The notes under the pieces were generated by a model. It saw nothing but the letters and a program-made list of their open reading frames with translations, ran no database searches and was not told where the DNA came from. The translations under genes and the position numbers were made by a program. 64,000 nt of DNA from Chlorops oryzae (taxonomy: Eukaryota; Arthropoda; Insecta; Diptera; Chloropidae), in NCBI GenBank assembly GCA_020466095.1, contig CM035806.1:112003401-112067400 (forward strand). Direction: 5' to 3'. This document shows positions 20,538-31,071 of the stretch, one piece after another. The stretch's first letter is position 1, and each line of letters begins with the position of its first letter.

Positions 20538-21218
20538 ATTATTGTTATTTGTGTATTTCGCCTTAATGAATTAAGACGCAATCTTTAAAAAGTAAGAGGA
20601 GCTAGCTTCTGAGGCTATCGGCCTGCTGGCTGTTACAATTTAGATATTCAAGAAATAAAATTCCGTTTAACATGGAAAGGTATACGAAATACGCAACTTT
20701 AAAGCGCTTTTTCTCGAACCATCATTTTTCGACTTAAGCTACTCTTCCATACGACCACAGTATTGTTAGCGAGATCACAATAATGTTATATAACATCAAA
20801 GTTTTGCACAATAATGTTATTTAACATCAAAGCTTTGCAAATAAAGCTTTTTTTAACATTTTCTGCAAAAGTGTATGTTATTGTTATGTTAAAACTCTGT
20901 TAATAACATTATGTTAAAAACTGAACCCCTCGCCGTACCCTAACTTCACGCTAGTTTTTTAACATCTATTAATCCAAAAGGCATATTCACTTGATACTCG
21001 AGAATAGCAGTACCCTGCAGTATATTTTTTGGTATGCTTTACCCGAATCTGTGGCCAGAAGTCACCCACGACCCTTTACTTTGCTCAAAACCACTCAGAA
21101 ACACCCCTCCCCCCTTAAAGAGGACCCCCTTTCCCATCCCAACGTAGGGAAAGCTTTTAAAATCCATTAAACCATAGATATTTGAGTTGACTTTATTTAG
21201 CACGAGTAAATTTTATTT
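20538..21218. other. Intergenic, with a short tandem repeat
   Basis: A 31-base unit containing ATGTTATATAACAT is present twice in tandem at 20779-20840. Otherwise AT-rich sequence with no gene or recognisable element beyond the right TIR described above. Confidence 0.5.
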
Positions 21219-22694
21219 TATACCCGAGACACTCTGTGTCGAGCGTAGATATTGTGTTTGTGCGGTTGTGTGTAACACCCAAAACCAGTCCAGATAGACC
21301 ATACAAAATATACATAGAATTGATCTGTCTGTATACAGTTTTCTTATCGAAGAGGTTGAGCTATCTTGACGAAATTTGGTATGCGTACTCACAGGCACAT
21401 AAGTAAGAACAAATTCGAGAATGGACCCCATCGGACCATTTTAAGGGGTACCTCCAGTACCAGGGTCTGTTACGAAAACAACAAAAACTGCTCTAAAATC
21501 GAAGTTTTTCAAGATATTTTGATGAAATTTGTTATTTGAACATTTTTAAAGGCACGTAATATGATTTCCAAAAATTGGAAAAGTGGGCGTGACAGAAGGG
21601 CGTTTTTCGAAAATTGTCCCCTACACCCAAAATTCAAATGGGACTTCAACGGAATTTGGCACTTATGCTTCCTTTGTAGCCATAAACATTCTCTCAAAAA
21701 GTTCCCTTGGTCGGTCCATTATTGAGAGTACTTCCAGTACTCCAGTGTTACAAAAATCCCAAAACTGCCTCGAAATCGGACTTTTTGGAAATATTTCAAT
21801 GAAACTTAGAATTTTACCGTATATTAACATGGCGCCTCGACAGGCAATAATTATTGCTAGCAATCTGTCAACTTGAGCAATATTGCCAATGGAGACCGCT
21901 CATTTTGAAAAGATGGCAATATATGGCAAGCAATATTGCTTCGCTGCGATTGCCAATTTTGAGATTGGCAATGAGCTGTCATTTTGCTATTTGACAGCCG
22001 AATTTCATTTCTATGAATTTTTCAAAGTGTGTATATCGTCAAATTGGATTGGTGCGTCCCCGATATTTATAAGATAATAATTCTTTACCGACAATTCGAA
22101 TGTCTTTGGGCTATAAAACCTCATCATGTAAATGTACTGATATGAAAAATTAATGCGTGGCTTCAAATGGCGAAGGAAATTAAAAAGGACTACGTTGAAA
22201 TAAAAAAAATATTAAAAATTTGCGAACTGCCTATATCGCAGAGAAGAAAAAATAAGAGAGTTTCTTCTTTGTCACACTCATCGCAAAGTTGTTTCAAGGC
22301 ATCGAGAGCGCGTGCGCAGCGTAGTAGCCTGTTCGACGTCATTTTGAATATGAAGATGGCATAACATAAAAATCCCACCCTGGCAATATTGCCTCTACCT
22401 GGCAAAGCAATTTGACAGATTGCTAGCAATATTTATTGCCCGTCGAGGCGCAGCGTAAGCCTCCGATTAGAATTGCCAATAAAATGGAAAAGTGGTCGTG
22501 GAAAAGGGGTGGTTTTCATAAAGAAATTTAACAAAAGTCGGTATATGGGGCCCCTTATGGTCTTAAAAAGCTCTTGAATATTCTTACTTAGTGGTCCTGT
22601 TTTTTGGGCGTGGTTCAAAAATTATTTAAACATGTGTGTCTGTGTCGGGTATTTTATTGTCGGGCTCGCCTGACTATAACACCCTTACTTGTTT
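21219..22694 (-). mobile_element. HINE-A copy 3, diverged, interrupted by a MITE
   Basis: The 3' end reads TATACCCGAGACACTC, and the (GTCY)n core has shrunk to about one unit near 21327. The body is interrupted at 21828-22455 by a TIR element and resumes with GCCTCCGATTAG. The ACTTG terminus is at 22692. More mutated than copies 2 and 4, so probably older. Confidence 0.88.
21828..22455. mobile_element. PIF/Harbinger-like MITE, 628 bp
   Basis: Inverted ends share GCGCCTCGAC then AATCTGTCAA-type sequence over about 40 bases. TAA occurs on both sides (21825-21827 and 22456-22458), while uninterrupted HINE copies have it once. A three-base TWA duplication is the PIF/Harbinger signature. The interior repeats CAATATTGC-type palindromes. 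No transposase. Confidence 0.75.
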
Positions 22695-22733
22695 AGAATA
22701 GAAAAATAAGTAATTAATTATTGTGAACATTTT

Positions 22734-23610
22734 TATACCCGACACACTCTGTGTCGAGGGTATATTGCGTTTGTGTGGTTGTGTGTAACACCCAGAACCA
22801 GTCGAGATAGACCATAAAAAATGTATATAGAAATGATCAGCGTCACCAGGAGATTCGATTTAGACATGTCCGTCCGTCTGTCCGTCTGTCCGTCTGTCCG
22901 TCTGTTTGTATACAGTTATCTTATCGAAGGAGTTGAGCTATTTTGACAAAATTTGGTATGCGTGCTCGCGGGGACATGAGTAAGAACAAGTTTGAGAATG
23001 GACCCGATCGGACAATTTTTAGGGGTACCTCTAGTACTAGGGTCTGTTACGAAAATCACAAAAACTGCTCTAAACTCGAAGTTTTTCAACATATTTTGAT
23101 GAAATTTGATATTTGAACATGTTTCAAGGCAAGTAATACGGTTTCCAAAAATTTTAAAAGTGGGCGTGGCAGAAGGGCGTTTTTCGAAAATTGTCCCCTA
23201 CACCCGAACTTCAAGTGGGACTTGAACGAAAGTTGGCACTTATGCTTCTTTTGTAGCCATAAACATTCTCCCAAAAAATGTCCTAGATCAGTCCATTATT
23301 ACGGGTACCTCCAGTACTAGGGTCTGTCACAAAAATCTCAAAACTGCCTCAAAATCGGACTTTTTCCAAATATTTCAATGAAACTTAGGATTTGAGCGTA
23401 TACATATCTAAGCCTCCGATTAGAATTCCAAAAAATTGGAAAAGTGGGCGTGGAAGAGGGGCAGTTTTCATAAAGAAATATAACAAAAGTCGGTATATGG
23501 GGCCTCTTATGGCCTTAAACACCTCTTGATATTAAAAATTATTTGAACACGTGTGTCTGTGTCGGGTATTCTATTATCAGGCTCGCCTGACTATAACACC
23601 CTTACTTGTT
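22734..23610 (-). mobile_element. HINE-A copy 4, full length
   Basis: Both termini and hairpins are present; the GTCY core lies at about 22870-22908. It begins 40 bases after copy 3 in the same orientation. Confidence 0.9.
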
Positions 23611-23901
23611 TTCAATAATTTGTAGGGCTGTAGGTTTCGGAAATTGCGGATGAGGATAAGGATGTTTTTATAATGCTTACTTTTTTATATACTTATGTCT
23701 TTTAGGTGTAAGATTTCGTTTTATTTAATAATACAGAAAAAACCACATAGTTCCGGCTTAATATTATTATTAATATATACGAAGAAGCTTTTTTAAGCAG
23801 TTATTGTATCACTTTTGCAGGACTTTTTGAAAATTTTACAAATTCCGATATGTTTAGCCGAATGTGCAGGCAAAACAGAAGATGAAATCCTTTTTTGTTA
23901 T
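23611..23901. other. Intergenic, nothing recognised
   Basis: AT-rich sequence between two HINEs without gene, repeat or RNA signal that I can support. Confidence 0.5.
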
Positions 23902-24095
23902 GTCCATAAGGGGCCCCATATACCGACTTTTGTTGAATTTCTTTATGAAAACCGCCCCTTTGCCACGCCCACATTTCCAATTTTTTGGAATTCTAATCGG
24001 AGGCTAAAACATACGCTCAAATTCTAAGCTTCATTGAAATATTCCGTAAAAGTCCGATTTTGAGGCAGCTTTGGGATTTTTGAGACAGACCCTAG
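23902..24095 (+). mobile_element. HINE-A copy 5, left part
   Basis: Homology starts at the CATAAGGGGCCCC block, so the CAAGTAAG head is missing. It stops at GACCCTAG (24088-24095), the target duplicated by the hAT insertion, and continues at 33253. Confidence 0.85.
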
Positions 24096-24379
24096 TAGAG
24101 ATGGGCATGTGATTAAATATTCTGTCACACCACGCACAATCACGGAAATATATATTTACTCACAGTCACGGAATTCACGGGTTTTTTTTTTCTTTCACGG
24201 TATTCACGGATCACGCACGCGTTTTTTTTTTTGTATCTACCAGTTATCAATGTTCTGAAGTAAAAACCAATATTCGAAGTATTTTTTGTTAAGTTTATTA
24301 AGGTATTTTTTCATTTTAAAAACTATAAATACATTAACAGTAGGGTATTCCTTAATTTGAGTTGTATATGTATATACAT

Positions 24380-26171
24380 TAAGGTGGCCGCCAAATGTAT
24401 GGAAAAAAATAAGTGCATTCGTATTCACGCTCCTTGTGATTTAAAATCTTGGTATCTATTGAAAACTTACTCGTGCAAAATTTTGTGGCGATTGGGTAAT
24501 GTTTAGAGGGCGCTCATGGCCCCCGAAGTTGAGATAAATGTTGTTTTCATAACTTAAAATTGCCATAACTTGAGATGTGTTGCTGCTAGCTATAGACAAT
24601 GTTCCGTGGCCCTTCGTAGTTTTTAAAACTACATATTTCGTTCTCATGTCTCAAAGCTCTATCTCAACACATAAAAAAATTTTCCTAATACGACCCGATT
24701 TTTAAAGGAAATTCGTTTTTTGTATTTTGCGGGTTAATCTGACCTCTGACAGAAATAATATCTATGACCAGCCCCCCTTATTTTTGTTTCAGCTAACTTT
24801 TTTTCTTAGGCTATGAAGCTCTATCTCAACAATTTAAGGGACTTACCATACAAAAATGTAGAAAATTGCGATTTTTTCCCTCCATGGGTGCAATAACAAT
24901 CCGAGAAAGTTAACAATGAGTGGAAACCTCTTTTTTATGAATAAAGTATCATTTCTCATCATTCAATATGCTGATCTATCCTTCATGTTCAAACTAGCTG
25001 TCATACAAAATTTCCCATGTTAAAGGTAGCTGGAATTTGATGAAGACAACATTGCTCAAAGTTGCCCTTTTTGGAGATGGTTAAATACGTAATAATAGAT
25101 ATATTTACATCAAAAGACATGCATTATCAGTGGCGTTTTTAAATAATTAAAAAAACAAAAATTGATGCTACTAATTACAAAAAAAAAAAGTTTTAAAAAC
25201 GGGAGCATTTGTAGTAGCACAAATATGCAATAATAACCCTAAACGAGCTTGAAAAATAGAAAAAAGTTGGTATTGTGATCATTTCAAAACTTTACCAACT
25301 TTTTTCAATTTTTTCAAGCTCGTTTAGGGTTATTATTGCATATTTGTGCTACTACAAATGCTCCCGTTTTTAAAACTTTTTTTTTGTAATTAGTAGCATC
25401 AATTTTTGTTTTTTTAATTATTTAAAAACGCCAATGATAATGCATGTCTTTTGATGTAAATATATCTATTATTACGTATTTAACCATCTCCAAGAAGGGC
25501 AACTTTGAACAATGTTGTGTTCATCAAATTCCAGCTACCTTTAACATGGGAAATTTTGTATGACAGCTAGTTTGAACATGAAGGATAGATCAGCATATTG
25601 AATGATGAGAAATGATACTTTATTCATAAAAAAGAGGTTTCCACTCATTGTTAACTTTCTCGGATTGTTATTGCACCCATGGAGGGAAAAAATCGCAATT
25701 TTCTACATTTTTGTATGGTAAGTCCCTTAAATTGTTGAGATAGAGCTTCATAGCCTAAGAAAAAAAGTTAGCTGAAACAAAAATAAGGGGGGCTGGTCAT
25801 AGATATTATTTCTGTCAGAGGTCAGATTAACCCGCAAAATACAAAAAACGAATTTCCTTTAAAAATCGGGTCGTATTAGGAAAATTTTTTTATGTGTTGA
25901 GATAGAGCTTTGAGACATGAGAACGAAATATGTAGTTTTAAAAACTACGAAGGGCCACGCAACATTGTCTATAGCTAGCAGCAACACATCTCAAGTTATG
26001 TCAATTTTAAGTTATGAAAACAACATTTATCTCAACTTCGGGGGCCATGAGCGCCCTCTAAACATTACCCAATCGCTACAAAATTTTGCACGAGTAAGTT
26101 TTCAATAGATACCAAGATTTTAAATCACAAGGAGAAAGAATAAAAACACTTGTGCCAAAAAGGCCACCTTA
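24380..26171. mobile_element. Foldback element, 1.8 kb, about 890-bp arms
   Basis: TAAGGTGGCC at 24380 recurs inverted, ending at 26171. The arms pair almost throughout, with a loop of about 18 bases near 25273-25290. ATATACAT is duplicated at 24372-24379 and 26172-26179. The arms differ by few substitutions except in the outer 45 bases, which differ strongly. The 8-bp duplication and very long inverted repeats suggest a Foldback/Galileo-like or hAT-derived palindromic element; it encodes nothing convincing. Confidence 0.85.
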
Positions 26172-26210
26172 ATATACATACATAATAAATATATAAAACT
26201 CAATTTAAAA

Positions 26211-27103
26211 CAAGTAAGAAAGCTAAAGTCGGTCAAGCCCGACTTTGAAATACCCAGCGTCCCGACGTTATGAGCGCACTATGTTTTGCTTCCTTATTTA
26301 TGGGCGTGGCAGTGGGAGGGCCACATAAATTATTTCCCTACACCTTTCATTCGCCTCGGTGGACCTATGTTGCGAATTTGAAGCTTCTACGCCTTTTACT
26401 TCGGAAGTTACGAAAAGTCTTCATTTGTGGGCGTGGCAGTGGGCGGGCCAAATAAAATTTTTTCCTACACCTTTCATTCGCCTTGCTGAACCTATGTTGC
26501 GAATTTGAAGCTTCTATGCCTTTAACTTCGGAAGTTACGAAAATTCTCCATTTGTGGGCGTGGCAGTGGGCGGGCTACATAAATTTTTATTCCTTCACCT
26601 TTCATTTGCCTTTGTCAACCTATGTTGCGAATTTGAAGCTTCTACGCCTTTTACTTCACAAGTTACGATAAGCCCTTATTTGTGGGCTTATTTGTGTGCG
26701 TGGCTCACGGAGGGCGGCGTCCATTTTTTTCCAGGATATGTATCTTTTCGTAGTTTACCAGTACACCAAATATCAATGGAATGTGTTGAGTGGTTCGCAA
26801 GTTACAAGAATTTTACTGAAAACACATTATATTCATTTGTGGGCGTGGGCGGATGTCTCCCATTTTTACTTAGGATCATACTCGGATCCCGATATACCTG
26901 TGTGCCAAATTTCGACTTGATTGGTCCAGCCGTTTCGGAGGAGATCCGACCACGGACGGACGGACAGACGGACATGTCTAAATTGATTCAGTTTTTGATC
27001 CTGATCATTTCTATATATATATGTCTATATCTCCGGAGCTTAGTTCTCCCTGTTACAAGATTCGCACAAAACTAATATACCCCGCTTACGCTGGGTATAA
27101 AAA
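26211..27103 (+). mobile_element. HINE-B copy 1
   Basis: Family B begins CAAGTAAGAAAGC, has a GTCGG...CCGAC hairpin near its head, repeated blocks with GGGCGTGGCAGTGGGCGG, a short GACGGACA core, and ends CCCCGCTTACGC TGGGTATAAAA with a terminal hairpin. This copy has about four repeats of the GGGCGTGG block. Long open frames across the blocks are repeat artefacts. Confidence 0.88.
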
Positions 27104-27452
27104 GAATCAGAAACAATTTTTTAGGTAGTAGAACCGAACGGCGCGGTAGCCCAGCAGAATTACATACATATAACACATATACACTACTGCTCGAAAAATT
27201 ATACGCACCCATATTTTCAAGTACAGAGGGGCTTAATGTGTTTATATCATAAAAACGAAAATGAGGAACGAAAGATAATCAAAAATTAAAGTTTTTTAGC
27301 CAACAACAACAAAAGTTTGTTTTGGTTTATTTTACTGTTTGTGCATTTGTTTACTTTGGAAGGTGCTCATAAAATTATACGCACTTCGAGCAAAACACAA
27401 AGTTCAAGGATTTTGTAACAAAAGACATACAAATTTAATCAAATTATAATTT

Positions 27453-28081
27453 TTAATAGTGAGTAGAGCCACCCATATTTTGAATGAGCTCAAACACTCT
27501 ATCTGGCATGCTGTCTATAACCTTTTTTAAAGTAATAGTCGCAACCGAATCCCAAGCTTCAATAACGGCCGTTTTCAGCTCTGTAACGTTGCCAAACTGT
27601 CTGTTGTTGCTGTATATTCGGCGAACAAGGATTCCCCAAACGTATTCAATTGGGTTCATGTCCGGAGAACACGCCGGCCAATCCAAAACGTCAATATTTG
27701 ACAATCGAAGCCATTCTTTAGTTTGCTTGCTGCAGTGAATCGACGCATTGTCAAGCTGAAAAATGAACTTTTTGTCCTGGTTTCTATCCAAAAATGGCAA
27801 CAAGTTCATTCGCAATACATTTATGTACTCGTCCGAGTTCATCCGGCAGTTTCGAAAGGCCAGCTCTAGAGTTCCCTCTATTGAAATTCTGCCCCAAACC
27901 ATCAATGATCCTCCACCAAAGTTTCTTTTGGAAAAGTAACGTGGTTCCTTACGCAAATCCCTCCAATAAGAATTAAAACCGTCGGGACCGTCCAAATAAA
28001 ATTTTTTTTAGTCGGAAAAAATTAATTAGAAAATACTTGAAGTGAAAAAAATTTTAAGGCAATCGATTCAAGGTAAACGTA
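27453..28081 (-). pseudogene. Tc1 transposase, C-terminal part
   Basis: Encodes the DDE core with FQLDNASIH, then the SPDMNPIEYVW block (D-34-E spacing expected for Tc1). Just upstream, the FSDEKKF region reads FSD-stop-KKF near 28008, a nonsense change. The N-terminal parts lie beyond the mariner and HINE insertions at 29376-29660 and 30625-30756. Confidence 0.88.
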
Positions 28082-29375
28082 ACAGGTTGGCTGATAAGTA
28101 CCCGGTCTAACAAAGAAAAACACATTTTTTTGTCAAAATTCGGTTTTATTATTCAACATAGTTCCCTTCAAGAGCGATACAACGATTATAACGACCTTCC
28201 AATTTTTTGATACCATTTTGGTAGTACTCCTTTGGTTTTGCCTCAAAATAAGCCTCAGTTTCGGCGATCACCTCTTCATTGCAGCAAAATTTTTTCCCTG
28301 CGAGCATCCTTTTGAGGTCTGAGAACAAGAAAAAGTCGCTGGGGACCAGATCTGGAGAATACGGTGGGTGGGGAAGCAATTCGAAGCCTAATTCATGAAT
28401 TTTTGCCATCGTTCTCAATGACTTGTGGCACTGTGCGTTGTCTTGGTGGAACAACTCTTTTTTCTTCTTCATATGGGGCCGTTTTGCCGCGATTTCGACC
28501 TTCAAACGCTCCAATAACGACATATAATAGTAACTGTTGTTGGTTTTTCCCTTCTAAAGATAATCGATAAAAATTATTCCATGCCCATCCCAAAAAACAG
28601 AGGCCATTACTTTGCCAGCGAACTTTTGAGACTTTCCACGCTTCGGAGACGGTTCACCGATCGCTGTCCACTCAGCCGACTGTCGATTGGACTCAGGAGT
28701 GTAGTGATAGAGCCATGTTTCATCTATTGTCACATATCGACGCAAAAACTCGGGTGTATTGCGAGTTAACAGCTGCAAACACCGGTCAGAATCATCAACA
28801 CGTTGTTGTTTTTGGTAAAATGTGAGCTCGCGCGGCACCCATTTTGCACAGAGCTTTTTAATATCCAAATATTGATGAATGATATGACCAACACGTTCCT
28901 TTGATATCTTTAAGGCCTCTGCTATCTTGATCAACTTCATTTTACGGTCATTCAAAATCATTTTGTGAATTTTTTTGATGTTTTCGTCGGTAACCACCTC
29001 TGTCGGGCGTCCACTGCGTTCACCGTCCTCCGTGCTCATTTCACCACGCTTGAATTTTGCAAACCAATGAATTATTGTTGATTTTCCTGGGGCAGAGCCC
29101 GGAAACTCATTATCAAGCCAAGTTTTTGCTTCCACTGTATTTTTGCCCTTCAGAAAACAGTATTTTATCAAAACACGAAATTCCTTTTTTTCCATTTTTT
29201 TTCACAATAACAAAAGTTGCTTCACAAAAGACGCTCTATCTCACAAACTAATTGACTTACAGACGTCAAATTTTGACACGAATCATTTGAAGGTTGCCAC
29301 TATATAAAAATAATATGCATTTAATACTAGCGACGCCATCTATGTGTCAGACCGGGGACTTATCAGCCAACCTGT
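28082..29375 (-). mobile_element. Mariner, irritans subfamily (Himar1-like), 1.29 kb
   Basis: TA on both sides (28080-28081, 29376-29377). Inverted ends start ACAGGTTGGCTGATAAGT and resemble the Himar1 ends. The left end has ACCCGGTCTAAC and the right CCCCGGTCTGAC. It was inserted into the Tc1 transposase. Confidence 0.95.
28149..29195 (-). pseudogene. Mariner transposase, one nonsense codon
   Basis: From the ATG at 29195 to the stop at 28149 there are 348 sense codons plus one internal TAG, the family length. The N-terminal paired HTH region (KYCFLKGKN) is followed by WVPREL, where Himar1-type proteins have WVPHEL. The catalytic Asp residues are in TIDETW, HQDNAQCH and YSPDLVPSDFFLF, spaced as DD34D. 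The only block is TAG at 28554-28556, in the same frame, where relatives carry Glu. The copy is otherwise nearly intact, so it was probably active recently. Confidence 0.93.
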
Positions 29376-29660
29376 TACTTTGGACCAGTCTGTGCGCATG
29401 TTTTTTTTTCCAAATTCAAGGCGCGCAGCTTTGTGACGAATCTGCAATTTCGGTGCAGTCTTCAAATGTTGCCGTTTTATTACTCCTGATTGATTTAAAG
29501 TACGATGTGGTATGACGGGACACATTTAACTTGCAAGAAGTGATAATTTTTTTGGCACTTATTATTGAATTGCTCGCTGTTGCAATAACTCGCCGTTTAT
29601 CCCTATTAGAAAGCAATGGTTTCCGTCCAGATTTCTTGTAAGCTCCGTAGTCATCCCTTT
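29376..29660 (-). pseudogene. Tc1 transposase, middle part
   Basis: Encodes the second HTH and linker (GRKPLLSNRDKRRVI), then shifts frame near 29416 before RHKAARLEFGKKNM. It continues at 28081 across the mariner. Confidence 0.8.
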
Positions 29661-30624
29661 TTATACCCAGCGTAAGCGGGGTATATTAGTTTTGTTTATA
29701 CCCAGCGTAAGCGGGGTATATTAGTTTTGTGCGAATCTTGTAACAGGGAGAACTAAGCTCCGGAGATATAGACATATATATATAGAAATGATCAGTATCA
29801 AAAACTGAATCAATTTAGACATGTACGTCTGTCCGTCTGTCCGTCCGTCCGTCTGTCCGTCTGTCCGTCCGTCCGTGGTCGGATCTCCTCCGAAACGGCT
29901 GGACCAATCAAGTCGAAATTTGGCACACAGGTTTATCGGGATCCGAGTATGATCCTAAGTAAAAATGGGAGACATCCGCCCACTGCCACGCCCACAAATG
30001 AATATAATGTGTTTTCAGTAAAATGCTTGTAACTTGCGAACCACTCAACACATTCCATTGATATTTGGTGTACTGGTAAACTACAAAAAGGGACATATCC
30101 TGGAAAAAAATGGACGCCGCCCTCCGTGAGCCACGCCCACAAATAAGGGCTTATCGTAACTTATGTAGTAAAAGGCGTAGAAGCTTCAAATTCGCAACAT
30201 AGGTTCACCAAGGCGAATGAAAGGTGTAGGACAAAATTTTAATTGGCCCGCCCACTTCCACGCCCACAAATGAAGATTTTTCGTAATTTCCGAAGTAAAA
30301 GGCGTAGTAGCTTCAAATTCGCAACATAGTTTCATCAAGGCGAATGAAAGATGCAGGTAAAAATTTTATGTGCCCCCCCCCCCCCCCCCCCCCACTGCAC
30401 CGCCCACAAATGAAGGTTTTTCATAACTTCCGAATTAAAAGGCGTAGAAGCTTCAAATTCGTAACATAGGTTCACCAAGGCGAATGAAAAGTGTAGGGAA
30501 ATAATTTATTTTGCCCTCCCACTGCCACGCCCACAAATAGAGAAGCACAATATAGTGCGCTCATAATGGCGGGACGCTGGGTATTTCAAAGTCGGGCTTG
30601 ACCGACTTTAGCTTTCTTACTTGT
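29661..30624 (-). mobile_element. HINE-B copy 2, with duplicated terminus
   Basis: Inserted in the Tc1 transposase N-terminal region. The 35-base terminus (TATACCCAGCGTAAGCGG...) is present twice in tandem at 29662-29696 and 29697-29731. The (GTCY)n core is at 29826-29876. A run of 20 C lies at 30374-30393. The head hairpin and CTTACTTG end are intact. Confidence 0.88.
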
Positions 30625-30756
30625 TTTCAAATAATTTCGCACCACTCCATCAGAAAGATCGATTTTTCTCGCAGTTTCTCTTATTGATAAACCACTTTCC
30701 AAAAATGCAGAAATTTTGCCTATTTCTTGCTCCGTTAAGCGTTTTCCTCTTCCCAT
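30625..30756 (-). pseudogene. Tc1 transposase, N-terminal part
   Basis: The ATG at 30756 opens a helix-turn-helix segment (GKRLTEQE, then SIRETARKI), the paired-like DNA-binding domain of Tc1 transposases. It is cut by HINE-B copy 2. Confidence 0.8.
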
Positions 30757-31071
30757 TACTTCGGTTTTTCCACTTTAATCACGAAATCAATTTTTAAACG
30801 TGTGTTCACAAAGTAGTCCACAGTAAGAATGAACATTAAATATGTGCGTATAATTTTATGAGCACCTTCCAAAGTAAACAAATGCACAAACAGTAAAATA
30901 AACCAAAACAAACTTTTGTTGTTGTTGGCTAAAAAACTTTAATTTTTGATTATCTTTCGTTCCTCATTTTCGTTTTTTTGATATAAACACATTAAGCCCC
31001 TCTGTACTTGAAAATATGGGTGCGTATAATTTTTCGAGCAGTAGTGTATAATATTATACAGTCACTTTCAA

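Larger units (their letters stand above)
19308..20760. mobile_element. Unclassified TIR element containing a MITE and a HINE
   Basis: CTGTGGTC...TTAAGTCGA (19308-19339) recurs inverted at 20729-20760, with one mismatch over 32 bases. Between them lie a pogo-like MITE and HINE-A copy 2, so the original element was about 360 bp. No target duplication is obvious and no coding capacity is seen. Confidence 0.5.
27182..31046 (-). mobile_element. Tc1-like transposon with about 200-bp TIRs
   Basis: Flanked by TA on each side (27180-27181, 31047-31048). Inverted repeats of about 200 bp start CACTACTGCTCG and contain two direct copies of AATTATACGCAC per arm, an IR/DR layout. The interior carries a broken transposase on the minus strand and two later insertions (mariner 28082-29375, HINE-B 29661-30624). 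Without them it is about 1.6 kb. Confidence 0.93.

Noticed and set aside
24456..26108. Paired 63-codon frames in the foldback arms
   Set aside because: They are the same sequence read in both arms; short, no family match.
26270..27075. Frames of 60-173 codons across HINE-B blocks, also in other copies
   Set aside because: Repeat blocks happen to be stop-free; frames differ between copies and show no conserved start.
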